Source: Opitutales bacterium UBA5694
GTDB taxonomy: Bacteria; Verrucomicrobiota; Verrucomicrobiia; Opitutales; Opitutaceae
DNA: 64,000 bases
Direction of reading: 5' to 3'
NCBI GenBank assembly: GCA_002420185.1
Contig: DIHO01000004.1
Coordinates: 149,139 to 213,138 of the forward strand
Part shown: positions 8,015 to 16,320 of the stretch, piece after piece
Layout of the letters: the number at the start of each line of letters is the position of its first letter
How positions within the stretch are numbered: position 1 is the first letter of the stretch
The notes under the pieces: generated by a model
What the model was told of the DNA's origin: nothing
What the model saw: only the letters and a program-made list of their open reading frames with translations
The model's database searches: none
Program-made: the position numbers and the translations under genes

Positions 8015-8479
8015 CTAAAGGTACTGATTAGAAGGTAGGCACTCAGCACGCATCGCTCTCCAGCTCAACTCGAAGTACCCCTTTTCCCACTTTTCTAAAT
8101 CTTCCTGCAACCGCTTTAGCACAGCAGGCTTCCTGCGATTCTCGCTGATGGCTCCAATATCAAAAATCTGCCTCAAAGCGGCTCGAGGGGATTCATAGGT
8201 CATAATATCGGTTCGAGTTTCGCTTCTAACTATATCTAGGTTGGCGGCGCGAAAGATCTCGACCCACTACTTTTCACCTTTCCAAAGGAACGCCGGGAAC
8301 CTCGAATCCAAACGCGTAAATTCCTCCAAAGATCCTTCAAGGAAAAACAGACGAGTAGCCCTCCGTGTGCCAGGTCCAACAACCTTGACCTCTCTCAACC
8401 TACAACTGAGGAATCCATCAATACTCTTCAGTTTGAGTAAACGGTTGCCGAGAATGGTCCCGATCCATTTCCTCAACAA
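8015..8479 (-). pseudogene. bioC-like malonyl-ACP O-methyltransferase remnant
   Basis: A single minus-strand frame from 8479 to 8015 is interrupted by one TAG at 8267-8269. Reading through the stop restores a continuous protein that resembles the C-terminal half of BioC-type methyltransferases: RLFFLEGSLEEFTRL, then the stop, then WVEIFRAANLDIVRSETRTD, MTYESPRAALRQIFDIGA and an ELSWRAMRA tail. The YxxPxxxLRxxxxxGA pattern is typical of malonyl-ACP O-methyltransferase, the first step of biotin synthesis. The SAM-binding N-terminal half is absent: a TAA lies directly upstream and the sequence beyond is AT-rich and non-coding. No other bio gene is nearby. I read it as a decayed bioC; a recoded amber is much less likely. 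Confidence 0.55.
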
Positions 8480-8530
8480 TTATCGATTCAATTAATATGT
8501 TCTGGCTTTGCAAAACTGTCATCCAATTCA

Positions 8531-8561
8531 TTGTTAATGCATAAATTAATCTAATTAACAA
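8531..8561. repeat. 8-bp inverted repeat in AT-rich spacer
   Basis: TTGTTAAT (8531-8538) and ATTAACAA (8554-8561) are perfect inverted repeats around 15 bp, with another ATTGTTAA just after (8563-8570). This could be an operator or a weak hairpin downstream of the peroxiredoxin operon. No T-tract. Confidence 0.35.
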
Positions 8562-8612
8562 CATTGTTAAGCAATCACGCGGAATTCCGGCTTAAGGATT
8601 CCATAATCGAAA

Positions 8613-9086
8613 TTAGATACCCTTTAAGAGCTCCAAGATCTGCTCCCCATGGTTATCAGGGTTCACTTTTACTAAAATTTCCAGGAGAATTGCATTTTCA
8701 TCTAGAATGTAAGCGGAACGGGTTGGTCCCCAAAAGGCTTTGCCGTACATCTTCTTTTCGACGATTGAACCAGCAGCCTTGGCAAATTGGTGTTCAGGAT
8801 CCGAAACCAGCGAGAAACCGATCGAGTGCTTAGCCTGGTACTTCATGTGTGATCCTACGGAGTCTTTGCTCAAGCCAAGCACGTCAAACCCTATTGACCG
8901 AATCTTATCCCATTCTCGAGCTAGACTGATCATCTGCTTATCGCAGCTACCCGTGTTGTTCCTCATGTAAACCGAAATGACCGTCGGGCGAACGATCAAA
9001 TCACTCAAAATTACCCTCCGTTTTGATTCGTGCTCCGCTACGTTAACGTCAAAATCTAATTCTAGTTGATCACCAGTTGACCTCAT
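8613..9086 (-). CDS. Peroxiredoxin (BCP/PrxQ-like, single cysteine)
   Basis: 157-residue AhpC/TSA-fold protein predicted to reduce peroxides. The active-site segment VYMRNNTGSCDKQM aligns with the family FYPKDNTPGCTKEAC, so Cys48 is the peroxidatic Cys with its Thr three residues before. The usual Pro is Met, and the resolving Cys five residues later is missing, so it should act as a 1-Cys type or use a partner thiol. Downstream landmarks VLGLSKDS, SLVSDPEHQFAKAAG and GPTRSAYILDE fit BCP. It is the last gene of a three-gene operon; its start overlaps the MauE-like gene by 4 bp, and the rhodanese protein may supply the reducing thiol. Confidence 0.82.
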   Translation of the reverse strand: MRSTGDQLELDFDVNVAEHESKRRVILSDLIVRPTVISVYMRNNTGSCDKQMISLAREWDKIRSIGFDVLGLSKDSVGSHMKYQAKHSIGFSLVSDPEHQFAKAAGSIVEKKMYGKAFWGPTRSAYILDENAILLEILVKVNPDNHGEQILELLKGI

Positions 9087-9514
9087 TTTTCTCGGTTCCC
9101 GTTAGCGTTCACCCCGGCTACTATCCCCAGCCCTATTCCGACCAGCATGATTACATCGCGGGCAATGGGCCAAAAAAAGCCCGCCTCAGACGATTTTTTG
9201 CTGGAGCCGAAACACCCACAATCGACATCCAGGCCACGCATAGCGGCCTGAGACAGCAAAATGATAAATAAGACCAGCAATACAACTGCCAGCAGTCGAG
9301 CTCCTCCTATAATTACCCTGAAAACCAGACAAGCCCCTACGCAAAGCTCCAGATAAGGAACACCCAAAGATGCGATTACAGAGACCTTGTAGCTGAATAC
9401 CTCGTACGTTAAAATAGCAGATAGGAAAGCAGAAGGATCCAGCAGTTTAGCGATTCCCGACCACAAAAAGGCGGCCCCTACAATAATTTCTACGAATTGA
9501 CCCAGTCTTCTCAT
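9083..9514 (-). CDS. MauE/DoxX-family membrane protein with CxC motif
   Basis: 143-residue protein with four predicted membrane helices (about 7-22, 44-66, 73-92 and 115-135). Its GLDVDCGCFGS loop (Cys99, Cys101) is the hallmark of MauE-type DoxX proteins, which take part in disulfide or redox chemistry in the envelope; MauE itself is needed for methylamine dehydrogenase maturation. Here there are no mau genes. The gene lies between a rhodanese and a peroxiredoxin with 4-bp overlaps at both ends, so translation is coupled. I infer a membrane redox relay; the substrate is unknown. Confidence 0.8.
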   Translation of the reverse strand: MRRLGQFVEIIVGAAFLWSGIAKLLDPSAFLSAILTYEVFSYKVSVIASLGVPYLELCVGACLVFRVIIGGARLLAVVLLVLFIILLSQAAMRGLDVDCGCFGSSKKSSEAGFFWPIARDVIMLVGIGLGIVAGVNANGNREK

Positions 9515-9945
9515 TGATTCGCCCCTTCAACTATCTCAACCTCGGCAAGCTTTTCCCACCCGCCTTTGAGCACGAAAATATTTTCCACACCCAACTCAGC
9601 CTTCAATCGCTCGGCCACCTCATACGACCGTAAACAAGCTTGGCTCGAGCAATAGACAACCGTGGGAGCATCCGGATTCCAGGCGTCTAAAAAATCGACT
9701 ATCTGCTCCTCCCAACGCTCTTCATTGAGAGACAGAGCCCCTTCCAGGTGCCCTTTCTCAAAATCCTCGTCGGATCTTGCATCGATCCAAAATGCTTCTT
9801 CGAACCGAAGGACTTCCTCAAGTTCGACTTCAAGCTCGTTCACATGAAACGCAGGGGCCTTGGGGTGAGCGAAGAAAGCGATCACCCCACAAAGGCCCGT
9901 GACAACAATGATGACACATGCTTCGCGAACGGATTTCATAAACAT
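9511..9945 (-). CDS. Membrane-anchored rhodanese-domain protein
   Basis: 144-residue protein with one N-terminal membrane helix (about 10-26) and a rhodanese domain (about 38-140). The domain shows EEAFWIDARSDEDFEKGHLEGA and the active-site loop YCSSQACLRS, with catalytic Cys99 and a second Cys104. Rhodaneses move sulfane sulfur or act as thiol carriers. The domain should face the periplasm. It is the first gene of the operon with the MauE-like protein and the peroxiredoxin (4-bp overlap), suggesting a periplasmic thiol relay. The second loop Cys is not universal and may form a disulfide with Cys99. Confidence 0.82.
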   Translation of the reverse strand: MFMKSVREACVIIVVTGLCGVIAFFAHPKAPAFHVNELEVELEEVLRFEEAFWIDARSDEDFEKGHLEGALSLNEERWEEQIVDFLDAWNPDAPTVVYCSSQACLRSYEVAERLKAELGVENIFVLKGGWEKLAEVEIVEGANQ

Positions 9946-10222
9946 CCGCCTCTTCTAGATTCGCGTTCGTCAAATTCCAAGCAGCAATCGACTCCGCCAA
10001 TGACTAGATTCTTCTATAGAAGAAAAATTGCCGGACCGGTATCGATGCGACTGGCCCCTTTATCCTAGTGCTTAAGAGCGAGATGCTTTCGCCTAACTTC
10101 TTCTGTATATTCGTGGAAAGCGATCGCACCCGCCAGATGATTGGCCTGAATTTCAGCCTTAATTAGAACTTAAAAGGATCCAGGGCCTCACAGTAGTCGC
10201 CCGATTACAGTGATTCGTTCGG

Positions 10223-11701
10223 CTAGTTTTGTACGTTCAACTTCTCGTCGTATACCGTGACGCGGCCGATCGCTTGAAGCGACTCAGCGATCTCTTCACG
10301 CATACCCACAACTGCAACGATGCTTTTCTCTGGCAGAACGTATTTGTTGGCCAATTCCGCTGCTAGTTCTGGCGTAACCGACATCAACTGAGCGACATAC
10401 GTTTGGTAGTAATTGGGGGCTAATCCATAGACGTCAATCTCTTGTACCAAACGAGCGATCGTCATAGGCTGCTCAAGACTGAGCATGTAATTTCCTGCCA
10501 AATACTTTTGATGCATTTCGAGCTCCGATGCGAGAATAGGTTCTTCCCTAATGCGGTTTAGCTCATTGAAGATCTCCTTCACCGCATCCGCAGTCACTTC
10601 GTTCCGAACATCAGCATAGGAAATTATCGCCCCAAGCTTGGCGGCGTTAGCCGAATAAGCTCCGGCCCCGTATGTGAAGCCCTTATCTTCCCGCAAATTC
10701 TGGAAAAGACGGCCCGAAAAGCCTCCTCCCAGAATGGACATCACAACCCGAAGCTCAGGTGTGTCTGGATTCGATTTTGGTACTGACTGCTGGACCACAC
10801 GGACCGTTGATTGGACCGAATCTTCACGGTCGAGCAAATGAATCGTGCCTCCATCCACCTCAGGGAAGGACAACTCCACCAAAGACTGGAGTTCCGCCGG
10901 TTTCCATTTACCTAACTCGCTCTTTACTCGAGACAACTCAGTCGAACCATCAAAGCTCCCTACTATCGCCAAAGATGCGTTGTTCGGCAGAAAATGCACC
11001 CTGTGAAATGCGATCAGATCATCGCGCGTAATCGAAGCAACGCTCTCCTCGGTTTGAAAAGAGCCATACGCCCCTTCCCCATAGACCAGCTTACGCCTAA
11101 GTTTCCCAATTAGAGCATCTGGTTCGCTACGCTCTGAGATCAAGTTCGAGAGCGTACGCTGTCTCAGTTTCTCAAGCTCGTCTTCAGGAAATGCTGGCTC
11201 GAGAACCACACTTTTCAAAATATCCAGCAATTTCTCTTTGTACTTGGAAAGACCTGACACTGAGACAGCGATAAAATCCGAAGAAGCAGTCGCAGATAGA
11301 CTGGCCCCAATAAAGTCGATCTCGCTTGCTAACTCATAACCCGTCTTGCCCTTCACACCCTTATCCAGCATGTCTGCAACAAACTCCGCCAAACCCGATT
11401 TCTCTCCATCGAAAAGTCCACCCGAACGGAACATCAATCGATAAGTGATCGTTGGCTGACGATCGGACTCAATAACGTAAATAGTTAAGCCTTCACTAGT
11501 TTTATGCGTCTCGTAATTGGGAAACGAAGACGCAGGTGCAGGTCCGGGATCAGGTCGAGTAGAACGGTCAATGGGAGCACTGGCGACTGCAGCCAAAGAA
11601 CTGGGATCATCTACTTTTTCGCATCCCAGAATTAAGACAAGGAAAGTGAGTAATAAAATTTTTGGGGGCGTTCTCATCTTATAAAATTTTTTTGTATTCA
11701 T
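10223..11701 (-). CDS. M16 peptidase-like lipoprotein, zinc site lost
   Basis: 492-residue insulinase-family protein. The N-terminus is a lipoprotein signal (ILLLTFLVLILGC, lipobox Cys27). Two M16 halves follow, ending in the usual LANKYVLPEKSIVAVVG. The position of the HxxEH zinc motif reads SGLAEFVADML, so the catalytic residues are gone and this is the non-catalytic partner. The C-terminal half keeps the R/Y region GRLFQNLREDKGFTYGAGAY that helps bind substrate. The ATG at 11701 overlaps the TGA of the active M16 gene (ATGA), so the two are translationally coupled and probably form a heterodimer at the envelope. An internal start at 11677 (MRTPPK) is possible. Confidence 0.88.
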   Translation of the reverse strand: MNTKKFYKMRTPPKILLLTFLVLILGCEKVDDPSSLAAVASAPIDRSTRPDPGPAPASSFPNYETHKTSEGLTIYVIESDRQPTITYRLMFRSGGLFDGEKSGLAEFVADMLDKGVKGKTGYELASEIDFIGASLSATASSDFIAVSVSGLSKYKEKLLDILKSVVLEPAFPEDELEKLRQRTLSNLISERSEPDALIGKLRRKLVYGEGAYGSFQTEESVASITRDDLIAFHRVHFLPNNASLAIVGSFDGSTELSRVKSELGKWKPAELQSLVELSFPEVDGGTIHLLDREDSVQSTVRVVQQSVPKSNPDTPELRVVMSILGGGFSGRLFQNLREDKGFTYGAGAYSANAAKLGAIISYADVRNEVTADAVKEIFNELNRIREEPILASELEMHQKYLAGNYMLSLEQPMTIARLVQEIDVYGLAPNYYQTYVAQLMSVTPELAAELANKYVLPEKSIVAVVGMREEIAESLQAIGRVTVYDEKLNVQN

Positions 11702-13029
11702 TTTTCAGGTACAATATAATGGAGCGTGTTTCTTCGGTCTTTTCTCAAATAGGTTTTCGCAACCCGCTGTAGGTCCTCCTTTTTTACCTTCAAGTATGCT
11801 TCAAGCTCATGATTAATACGGCCCGCGTCCCCATACCAAAGATGATTGTTAGCCAACGACTGCGCCCGGCTACTCATCGTGCCAACAGATGACGCGATCT
11901 CCGATTCCTTTTGATTCAACGCCTTCTGAAATTCCTGATCCGTCACCCCTGAATCGATCAACTTTTCAACCTCTTCTTCGATCAGACTATCTAGTTGCTC
12001 TATCGTGACTCCTCTGTTTCCAATAGCGTAAGCGGCCACGAGTCCCGCCTTCTCCTGCATCCAGGTAAACGCAGCCGAGTTGACCGCAGCTCTCTCGACG
12101 TCGACCAAGCGCCGATACATTCTGGAACTTTTCCCCGTAGCAAGAATACTAATCAGCAAGTCAATCGCCTCGGCATCCTTATGAGTCATTACTGGCGCTC
12201 GCCAAATGTGCACAGCAGCCGGAAGCGGGGTCATCGGCTCATCCACCGATTTTGACGTCCCGGGAGCCATCAAATCCCATTCGATTCCTGCCCTCTGCGG
12301 ATCTTCTCCCCTCGGGATTTGCCCAAAGTACTGCTCCACAAGTTGCCTCGTCTTAACCAAATTGATATCGCCCGCAATGGAAAGAATTGCATTATTAGGA
12401 ACGTACCACTTCCTGTAGAAATCCCGAAATTCGTCGATTGTCGCTTCGTCAATATATTGGGCTGAACCAATCGGCGTCCAAGCATAAGGAGTACCTACAA
12501 AAACCGCTTCCGCCATGTTCTCCATAAGGGAGCCATAGGGCTGATTGTCATACCTGGAACGTCGCTCTTCTTTAACAACCTCTCGCTGCGTTTCCACACC
12601 AGTCTCGTCGACCACCGCATGCATTAAACGCTCCGACTCTATCCACAATGCTAGCTCCAACTCATTCGAGGGAAGATTTATGTAGTAGTCGGTACGGTCA
12701 AATGAAGTAGAAGCGTTCAAATTGCCTCCCGCCCCTGAAATGAGCTTGTCGATCTGCCCACGCTCAATGTTCGTGCTACCTTCGAACATCAAATGCTCGA
12801 AAAAGTGGGCGAATCCGGTGCGGTCTGGTCGTTCATCTTTGCTACCCACATGGTACAATACATAGGACGAAACTACGGGGGCGTCCGTATTGCGGTGAAG
12901 AATAACGTGCAGTCCATTGGGTAAGTCGAATTCCTCAAATTCAATATTCGGCGATTTCGCAAGCACTCCGATTGAGAATGAGAGAAAACCGATGGGCACT
13001 GCTGAGCACAGGAAAAAGTTTCGCTTCAT
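11698..13029 (-). CDS. M16-family zinc peptidase, active subunit
   Basis: Predicted exported zinc metallopeptidase of 443 residues. The start at 13029 (MKRNFFLCSAVPIGFLSFS) gives a clean signal peptide; an upstream ATG at 13056 would add nine residues. The inverted zinc motif HFFEH occurs in RTGFAHFFEHLMFEGS with the third ligand Glu in VVKEERR about 75 residues later. The second half has the LLISILATGKSSRMYRRL region. Such peptidases degrade peptides or process exported proteins. It is paired with the downstream inactive paralog through a 4-bp overlap, the usual M16B heterodimer arrangement. Confidence 0.92.
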   Translation of the reverse strand: MKRNFFLCSAVPIGFLSFSIGVLAKSPNIEFEEFDLPNGLHVILHRNTDAPVVSSYVLYHVGSKDERPDRTGFAHFFEHLMFEGSTNIERGQIDKLISGAGGNLNASTSFDRTDYYINLPSNELELALWIESERLMHAVVDETGVETQREVVKEERRSRYDNQPYGSLMENMAEAVFVGTPYAWTPIGSAQYIDEATIDEFRDFYRKWYVPNNAILSIAGDINLVKTRQLVEQYFGQIPRGEDPQRAGIEWDLMAPGTSKSVDEPMTPLPAAVHIWRAPVMTHKDAEAIDLLISILATGKSSRMYRRLVDVERAAVNSAAFTWMQEKAGLVAAYAIGNRGVTIEQLDSLIEEEVEKLIDSGVTDQEFQKALNQKESEIASSVGTMSSRAQSLANNHLWYGDAGRINHELEAYLKVKKEDLQRVAKTYLRKDRRNTLHYIVPEK

Positions 13030-13324
13030 GATTCGTATCGAAAAGATAAAACCCATTTTGGGTCGCTGAGTCCTAAGTGGACGACAATGAACAATCCACC
13101 ATCCAGAGCAAACGCAAAGAGGCCCAGTTTTACTGATAGGAATCGAGAGTCCGAGATAAAACTTACTACCAAAGCACGCACACCTGTATTTCGAAACGAG
13201 TGGCCTCCAATTTCATAAGCAGAATGCCCAGCAGCTTAAAAATACATCTTCGCAAAGAGCTTAATGACCTTGTGCTGGCTGCCGAACAGAGAAGTCGGCA
13301 CGTACACTAAAGGGCCTCAGCAGC

Positions 13325-13684
13325 TCAAGCGCGACGAACGTTTGGCTCTTTGATTGTCTTGATCCCGTTATTCCCATTTACAAGGACGAGTTTGGGCCTG
13401 AAGGTATCGACTTTTGAATCCTTTACCTTGGTATAGCTGGCGATGATGACAAAGTCACCTCGACTAGCCAAATGGGCGGCGGCCCCGTTAATGCAGATTT
13501 CGCCCGGCTTACCCCAAATCACATAGGTGTGGAAACGATTCCCATTGTTGCAATTATAGACATCGACTTTTTCGAACTCCACTAGGTCCGCCGCTTCGCA
13601 AAGATTCGGGTCTATACTAATTGAGCCTTCATAGTTCAGATCAGCATCGGTTACTACCGCACGATGGATCTTTGATTTTAGCAT
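13325..13684 (-). CDS. panD: Aspartate 1-decarboxylase
   Basis: 119-residue pyruvoyl enzyme making beta-alanine from aspartate for pantothenate synthesis. The proenzyme self-cleaves between Gly20 and Ser21 in YEGSISID, which is intact. MLKSKIHRAVVTDADLNY and the SRGDFVIIASYT strand are family hallmarks. The start at 13684 matches family N-termini; the ATG at 13696 would add four residues. It lies 34 bp after coaX and ends the panB-panC-coaX-panD cluster. No panM/panZ-like activator is seen. Confidence 0.95.
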   Translation of the reverse strand: MLKSKIHRAVVTDADLNYEGSISIDPNLCEAADLVEFEKVDVYNCNNGNRFHTYVIWGKPGEICINGAAAHLASRGDFVIIASYTKVKDSKVDTFRPKLVLVNGNNGIKTIKEPNVRRA

Positions 13685-13718
13685 GGAGCGTTTCATGGCT
13701 TTAATTTTTCTCGTATAT

Positions 13719-14504
13719 CTAATTCTTAACGATCGGATTTAACTCCAGCATCTTGTTCACACCTTGAAGCACCAAATCCGGGATAATGTCGTCGAACAAT
13801 TTTTCATTTCTATACAGTAGGGAGTAACCACCGGTAGCGACAATCCGGTATCTCTTTTTGCCAAAAGCTTCTTCACCGATCCGCCTCACCAATTCCTTCA
13901 GTAAACCTAAGTATCCAAAATACAGTCCTCCTTGGATACTTTCGATAGAGGACTTCCCGAGAGCCTTTTCCGCATTCACAATTTCCACATGCGGAAGCTT
14001 AGCAGTCTTCGTCCCCAGAGCTTCCATGGCCAAGCCTAATCCCGCGCAAATGGAACCACCAAGGTATTCCTTCTCTTCACTAACAGCATCCAGCGTGATA
14101 GCGGTACCAAAGTCGACCACAACGACATTTTGGTCAAAGTACAGCTCCGTCACCGCGATTGCATTAGCAATTCGGTCGGCACCCACTTCGAGCGGATTTC
14201 GAGTCTTGATCTTCAACCGCGTTTTAACTCCAGATTCCAAAAAGAGAGGTTCCGTACTAAAATATTCGCGACAAGCCATTTTAAGCGTAAACAGCTCCTC
14301 TGGAACCACACAGCTCACTCCAATTCGTCGGATCTGCTTGGCGTCTATTCCCTTCTCTCTCAATGCAGACACGAGAAAAAGCCCAATTTCGTCACTCGAT
14401 ACGCGATATGACGACTCCTTTCGGATCTGCATGACTAGGTCCTTACCGTTCTCGTAAACCGCTCCGTGCAATTGAGAGTTTCCCACATCGATACAAAGAT
14501 TCAT
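13719..14504 (-). CDS. coaX: Type III pantothenate kinase
   Basis: 261-residue ASKHA-fold kinase that phosphorylates pantothenate, the first step to CoA. Visible motifs are the phosphate loop DVGNSQLHGAVY at the N-terminus, NPLEVGADRIANAIA and VVDFGTAITLDAV. The ATG at 14504 is chosen over the upstream one at 14546 because the family begins right at MNLCIDVGN and because it forms an ATGA overlap with the panC stop. CoaX enzymes need a monovalent cation and are not inhibited by CoA. The clustering with panBCD puts four consecutive steps under shared expression. Confidence 0.95.
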   Translation of the reverse strand: MNLCIDVGNSQLHGAVYENGKDLVMQIRKESSYRVSSDEIGLFLVSALREKGIDAKQIRRIGVSCVVPEELFTLKMACREYFSTEPLFLESGVKTRLKIKTRNPLEVGADRIANAIAVTELYFDQNVVVVDFGTAITLDAVSEEKEYLGGSICAGLGLAMEALGTKTAKLPHVEIVNAEKALGKSSIESIQGGLYFGYLGLLKELVRRIGEEAFGKKRYRIVATGGYSLLYRNEKLFDDIIPDLVLQGVNKMLELNPIVKN

Positions 14505-15295
14505 CGCAATGAACCTTTCAATTTCTTCAATGCACCAAGTGGCCAATTGTCGATCAACCGTACCCCCTCTAAATTTACCGCCCCAAAACGGCGCCTTCTT
14601 TCATCCACTACGTACTCTACTTCGAAACCCGCTTTCCTCAGTTCGCTAGTCGCTTCCTCAGGAGTCGAGGCAGTCGTGAGTATGCGGGGGAAAACTGCCG
14701 CCTTTTTTCGGCCTACTTCTGAAAGGCGGCAGTTTCGTGAGCTCAAGGCCAATCCATCGTCAGACCTTGCCGTTTCACATGCAACAATCTCAATGGGTAG
14801 AAAAAACGCTTCCGCCATTCCTCTGACCAGTCGTAATTGCTGGTAGTCTTTCTCGCCAAAATATGCACGCTGCGCTCCAGACAAATTCAGCAATTTCAGG
14901 ACAACGGTTAATACGCCATCGAAATGACCCGGCCGCTGTGCTCCTTCCATAGAAAGCGAATCCTCACTTTCCGACACCTTAAACCGATAAGTATCTGGGT
15001 ACATTGCTTCAAAGTCAGGAGCAAACACCGCATCTACTCCAAGATCCTCTAGCAATGCGAGGTCCTGCTCAAAATTAGCGGGATAGGTTTCGTAGTCGGA
15101 CGCGATATTAAACTGAGTTCGATTCAGAAAAATGCTCGCCGCAGTCAGTTCATTCTCAGCCAACGAACGACGCACAAGCGAGCAATGGCCTTCATGCAAA
15201 CCCCCCATTGTCGGGACAAATCCTAGTGAATGTCCAACCACCAGTTCCGAGCGAAACACCATCCAATCGCTAGGGCTGCGAAATACTGGAATCAT
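14501..15295 (-). CDS. panC: Pantothenate synthetase (pantoate-beta-alanine ligase)
   Basis: 264-residue class I adenylating enzyme that joins pantoate and beta-alanine with ATP. It has the HIGH-like FVPTMGGLHEGHCSL motif near residues 27-40, SIFLNRTQF, PGHFDGVLTVVLKLLNL, YFGEKDYQQL and the KMSKS-like SSRNCRLS. It overlaps panB by 4 bp upstream and coaX by 4 bp downstream. Length is slightly short of typical (about 280) but all core motifs are present. Confidence 0.96.
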   Translation of the reverse strand: MIPVFRSPSDWMVFRSELVVGHSLGFVPTMGGLHEGHCSLVRRSLAENELTAASIFLNRTQFNIASDYETYPANFEQDLALLEDLGVDAVFAPDFEAMYPDTYRFKVSESEDSLSMEGAQRPGHFDGVLTVVLKLLNLSGAQRAYFGEKDYQQLRLVRGMAEAFFLPIEIVACETARSDDGLALSSRNCRLSEVGRKKAAVFPRILTTASTPEEATSELRKAGFEVEYVVDERRRRFGAVNLEGVRLIDNWPLGALKKLKGSLR

Positions 15296-16083
15296 GGCTT
15301 ATACTCTCCATAGGCAGGGTAGCCACGATCCCGAACGTCTTCGCAAAATCCTTCCACTGCCCGATTAATCATCTGATCCGCGTCCATGTAACGGCGTGCA
15401 AACGGAGGCTGGAAGCCAGAGTCCAAACCCAGGAGATCGTTTAGAACCAAAACCTGTCCAGAAGTCTCCGGGCCACTACCGATTCCAATCGTCGGGATCC
15501 CCAGTGCATCAGTCACTCGTTCCGCCACTTCGCTTGGAATACACTCGAGTACAATTGAGAAGCAGCCTGATTCTTCCAGTTCAAGTGCCTCATCAAGAAG
15601 TACTTGGGCTGCATCGCTGTTTGTAGCCTGAATTTTAAATCCCCCGAACTCGTTGACCGATTGGGGCGTCATACCTAAGTGTCCCATCACAGGAACGCCC
15701 CCTTCCACCAGTCGAGTGATCAGTTCAATATTTCCACGGCATCGCTCGACTTTTAACGCGTTCGCCCCGGCCCGCATTAGCTTGGCCACCGCGTTAGTAG
15801 ACGACTCAATCCCATCTCGGTAGGAAAGAAAGGGCATATCACCTATGATTACTTTATTTGGCGCCCCACGCCTAACAGCCGCCGTATGGGCTTCCATCAT
15901 CTCGACAGTCGCGTGGATCGTGCTTTCAAACCCATACACCACCATCGCACAGGAGTCGCCCACTAAGATCGAATCAACACTCGTCTCGTTTAGGATTTTG
16001 GCCGTTGCTGCGTCGTAGCACGTCACCATAGTGATCGGCTCGCCAGCGGCTTTCCGCTTGTAGAAATCTGGAATTGTTTTCAT
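15292..16083 (-). CDS. panB: 3-methyl-2-oxobutanoate hydroxymethyltransferase
   Basis: 263-residue ketopantoate hydroxymethyltransferase, the committed step of pantothenate synthesis using methylene-tetrahydrofolate. Seen motifs are VTCYDAATAKI, ILVGDSCAMVVYGFEST, GDMPFLSY and VPVMGHLGMTPQSV, with the metal-binding Asp in VGDS. It is the first gene of the operon panB-panC-coaX-panD; the roughly 240-bp gap to murA upstream holds the divergent promoters. The ketopantoate reductase panE is not in the cluster, so that step must be encoded elsewhere or done by IlvC. Confidence 0.96.
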   Translation of the reverse strand: MKTIPDFYKRKAAGEPITMVTCYDAATAKILNETSVDSILVGDSCAMVVYGFESTIHATVEMMEAHTAAVRRGAPNKVIIGDMPFLSYRDGIESSTNAVAKLMRAGANALKVERCRGNIELITRLVEGGVPVMGHLGMTPQSVNEFGGFKIQATNSDAAQVLLDEALELEESGCFSIVLECIPSEVAERVTDALGIPTIGIGSGPETSGQVLVLNDLLGLDSGFQPPFARRYMDADQMINRAVEGFCEDVRDRGYPAYGEYKP

Positions 16084-16320
16084 TTCGGGTGCCTGTCGGA
16101 CAGATCAGGATCCTAGTGAAGAGTTTCTTTTGAAATGCTTTCAGTCGATATTGGGTGATCACCGGGAATTTTCCTCCGTGTCACTCATAGGGCACTTGTT
16201 TGATTAAAAACCACCGAAAATCAACCTTTATTGAAGGCTTCTTCTACAAACGAAACGCCAAACCGCCAATAATGAAGTTGAAAAGCGTACAAGAGACACC
16301 GATTCTGTCCCTCTAAATCA

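Noticed and set aside
13858..14457. 199-codon plus-strand frame
   Set aside because: Antisense shadow of coaX, whose full motif set is on the minus strand.
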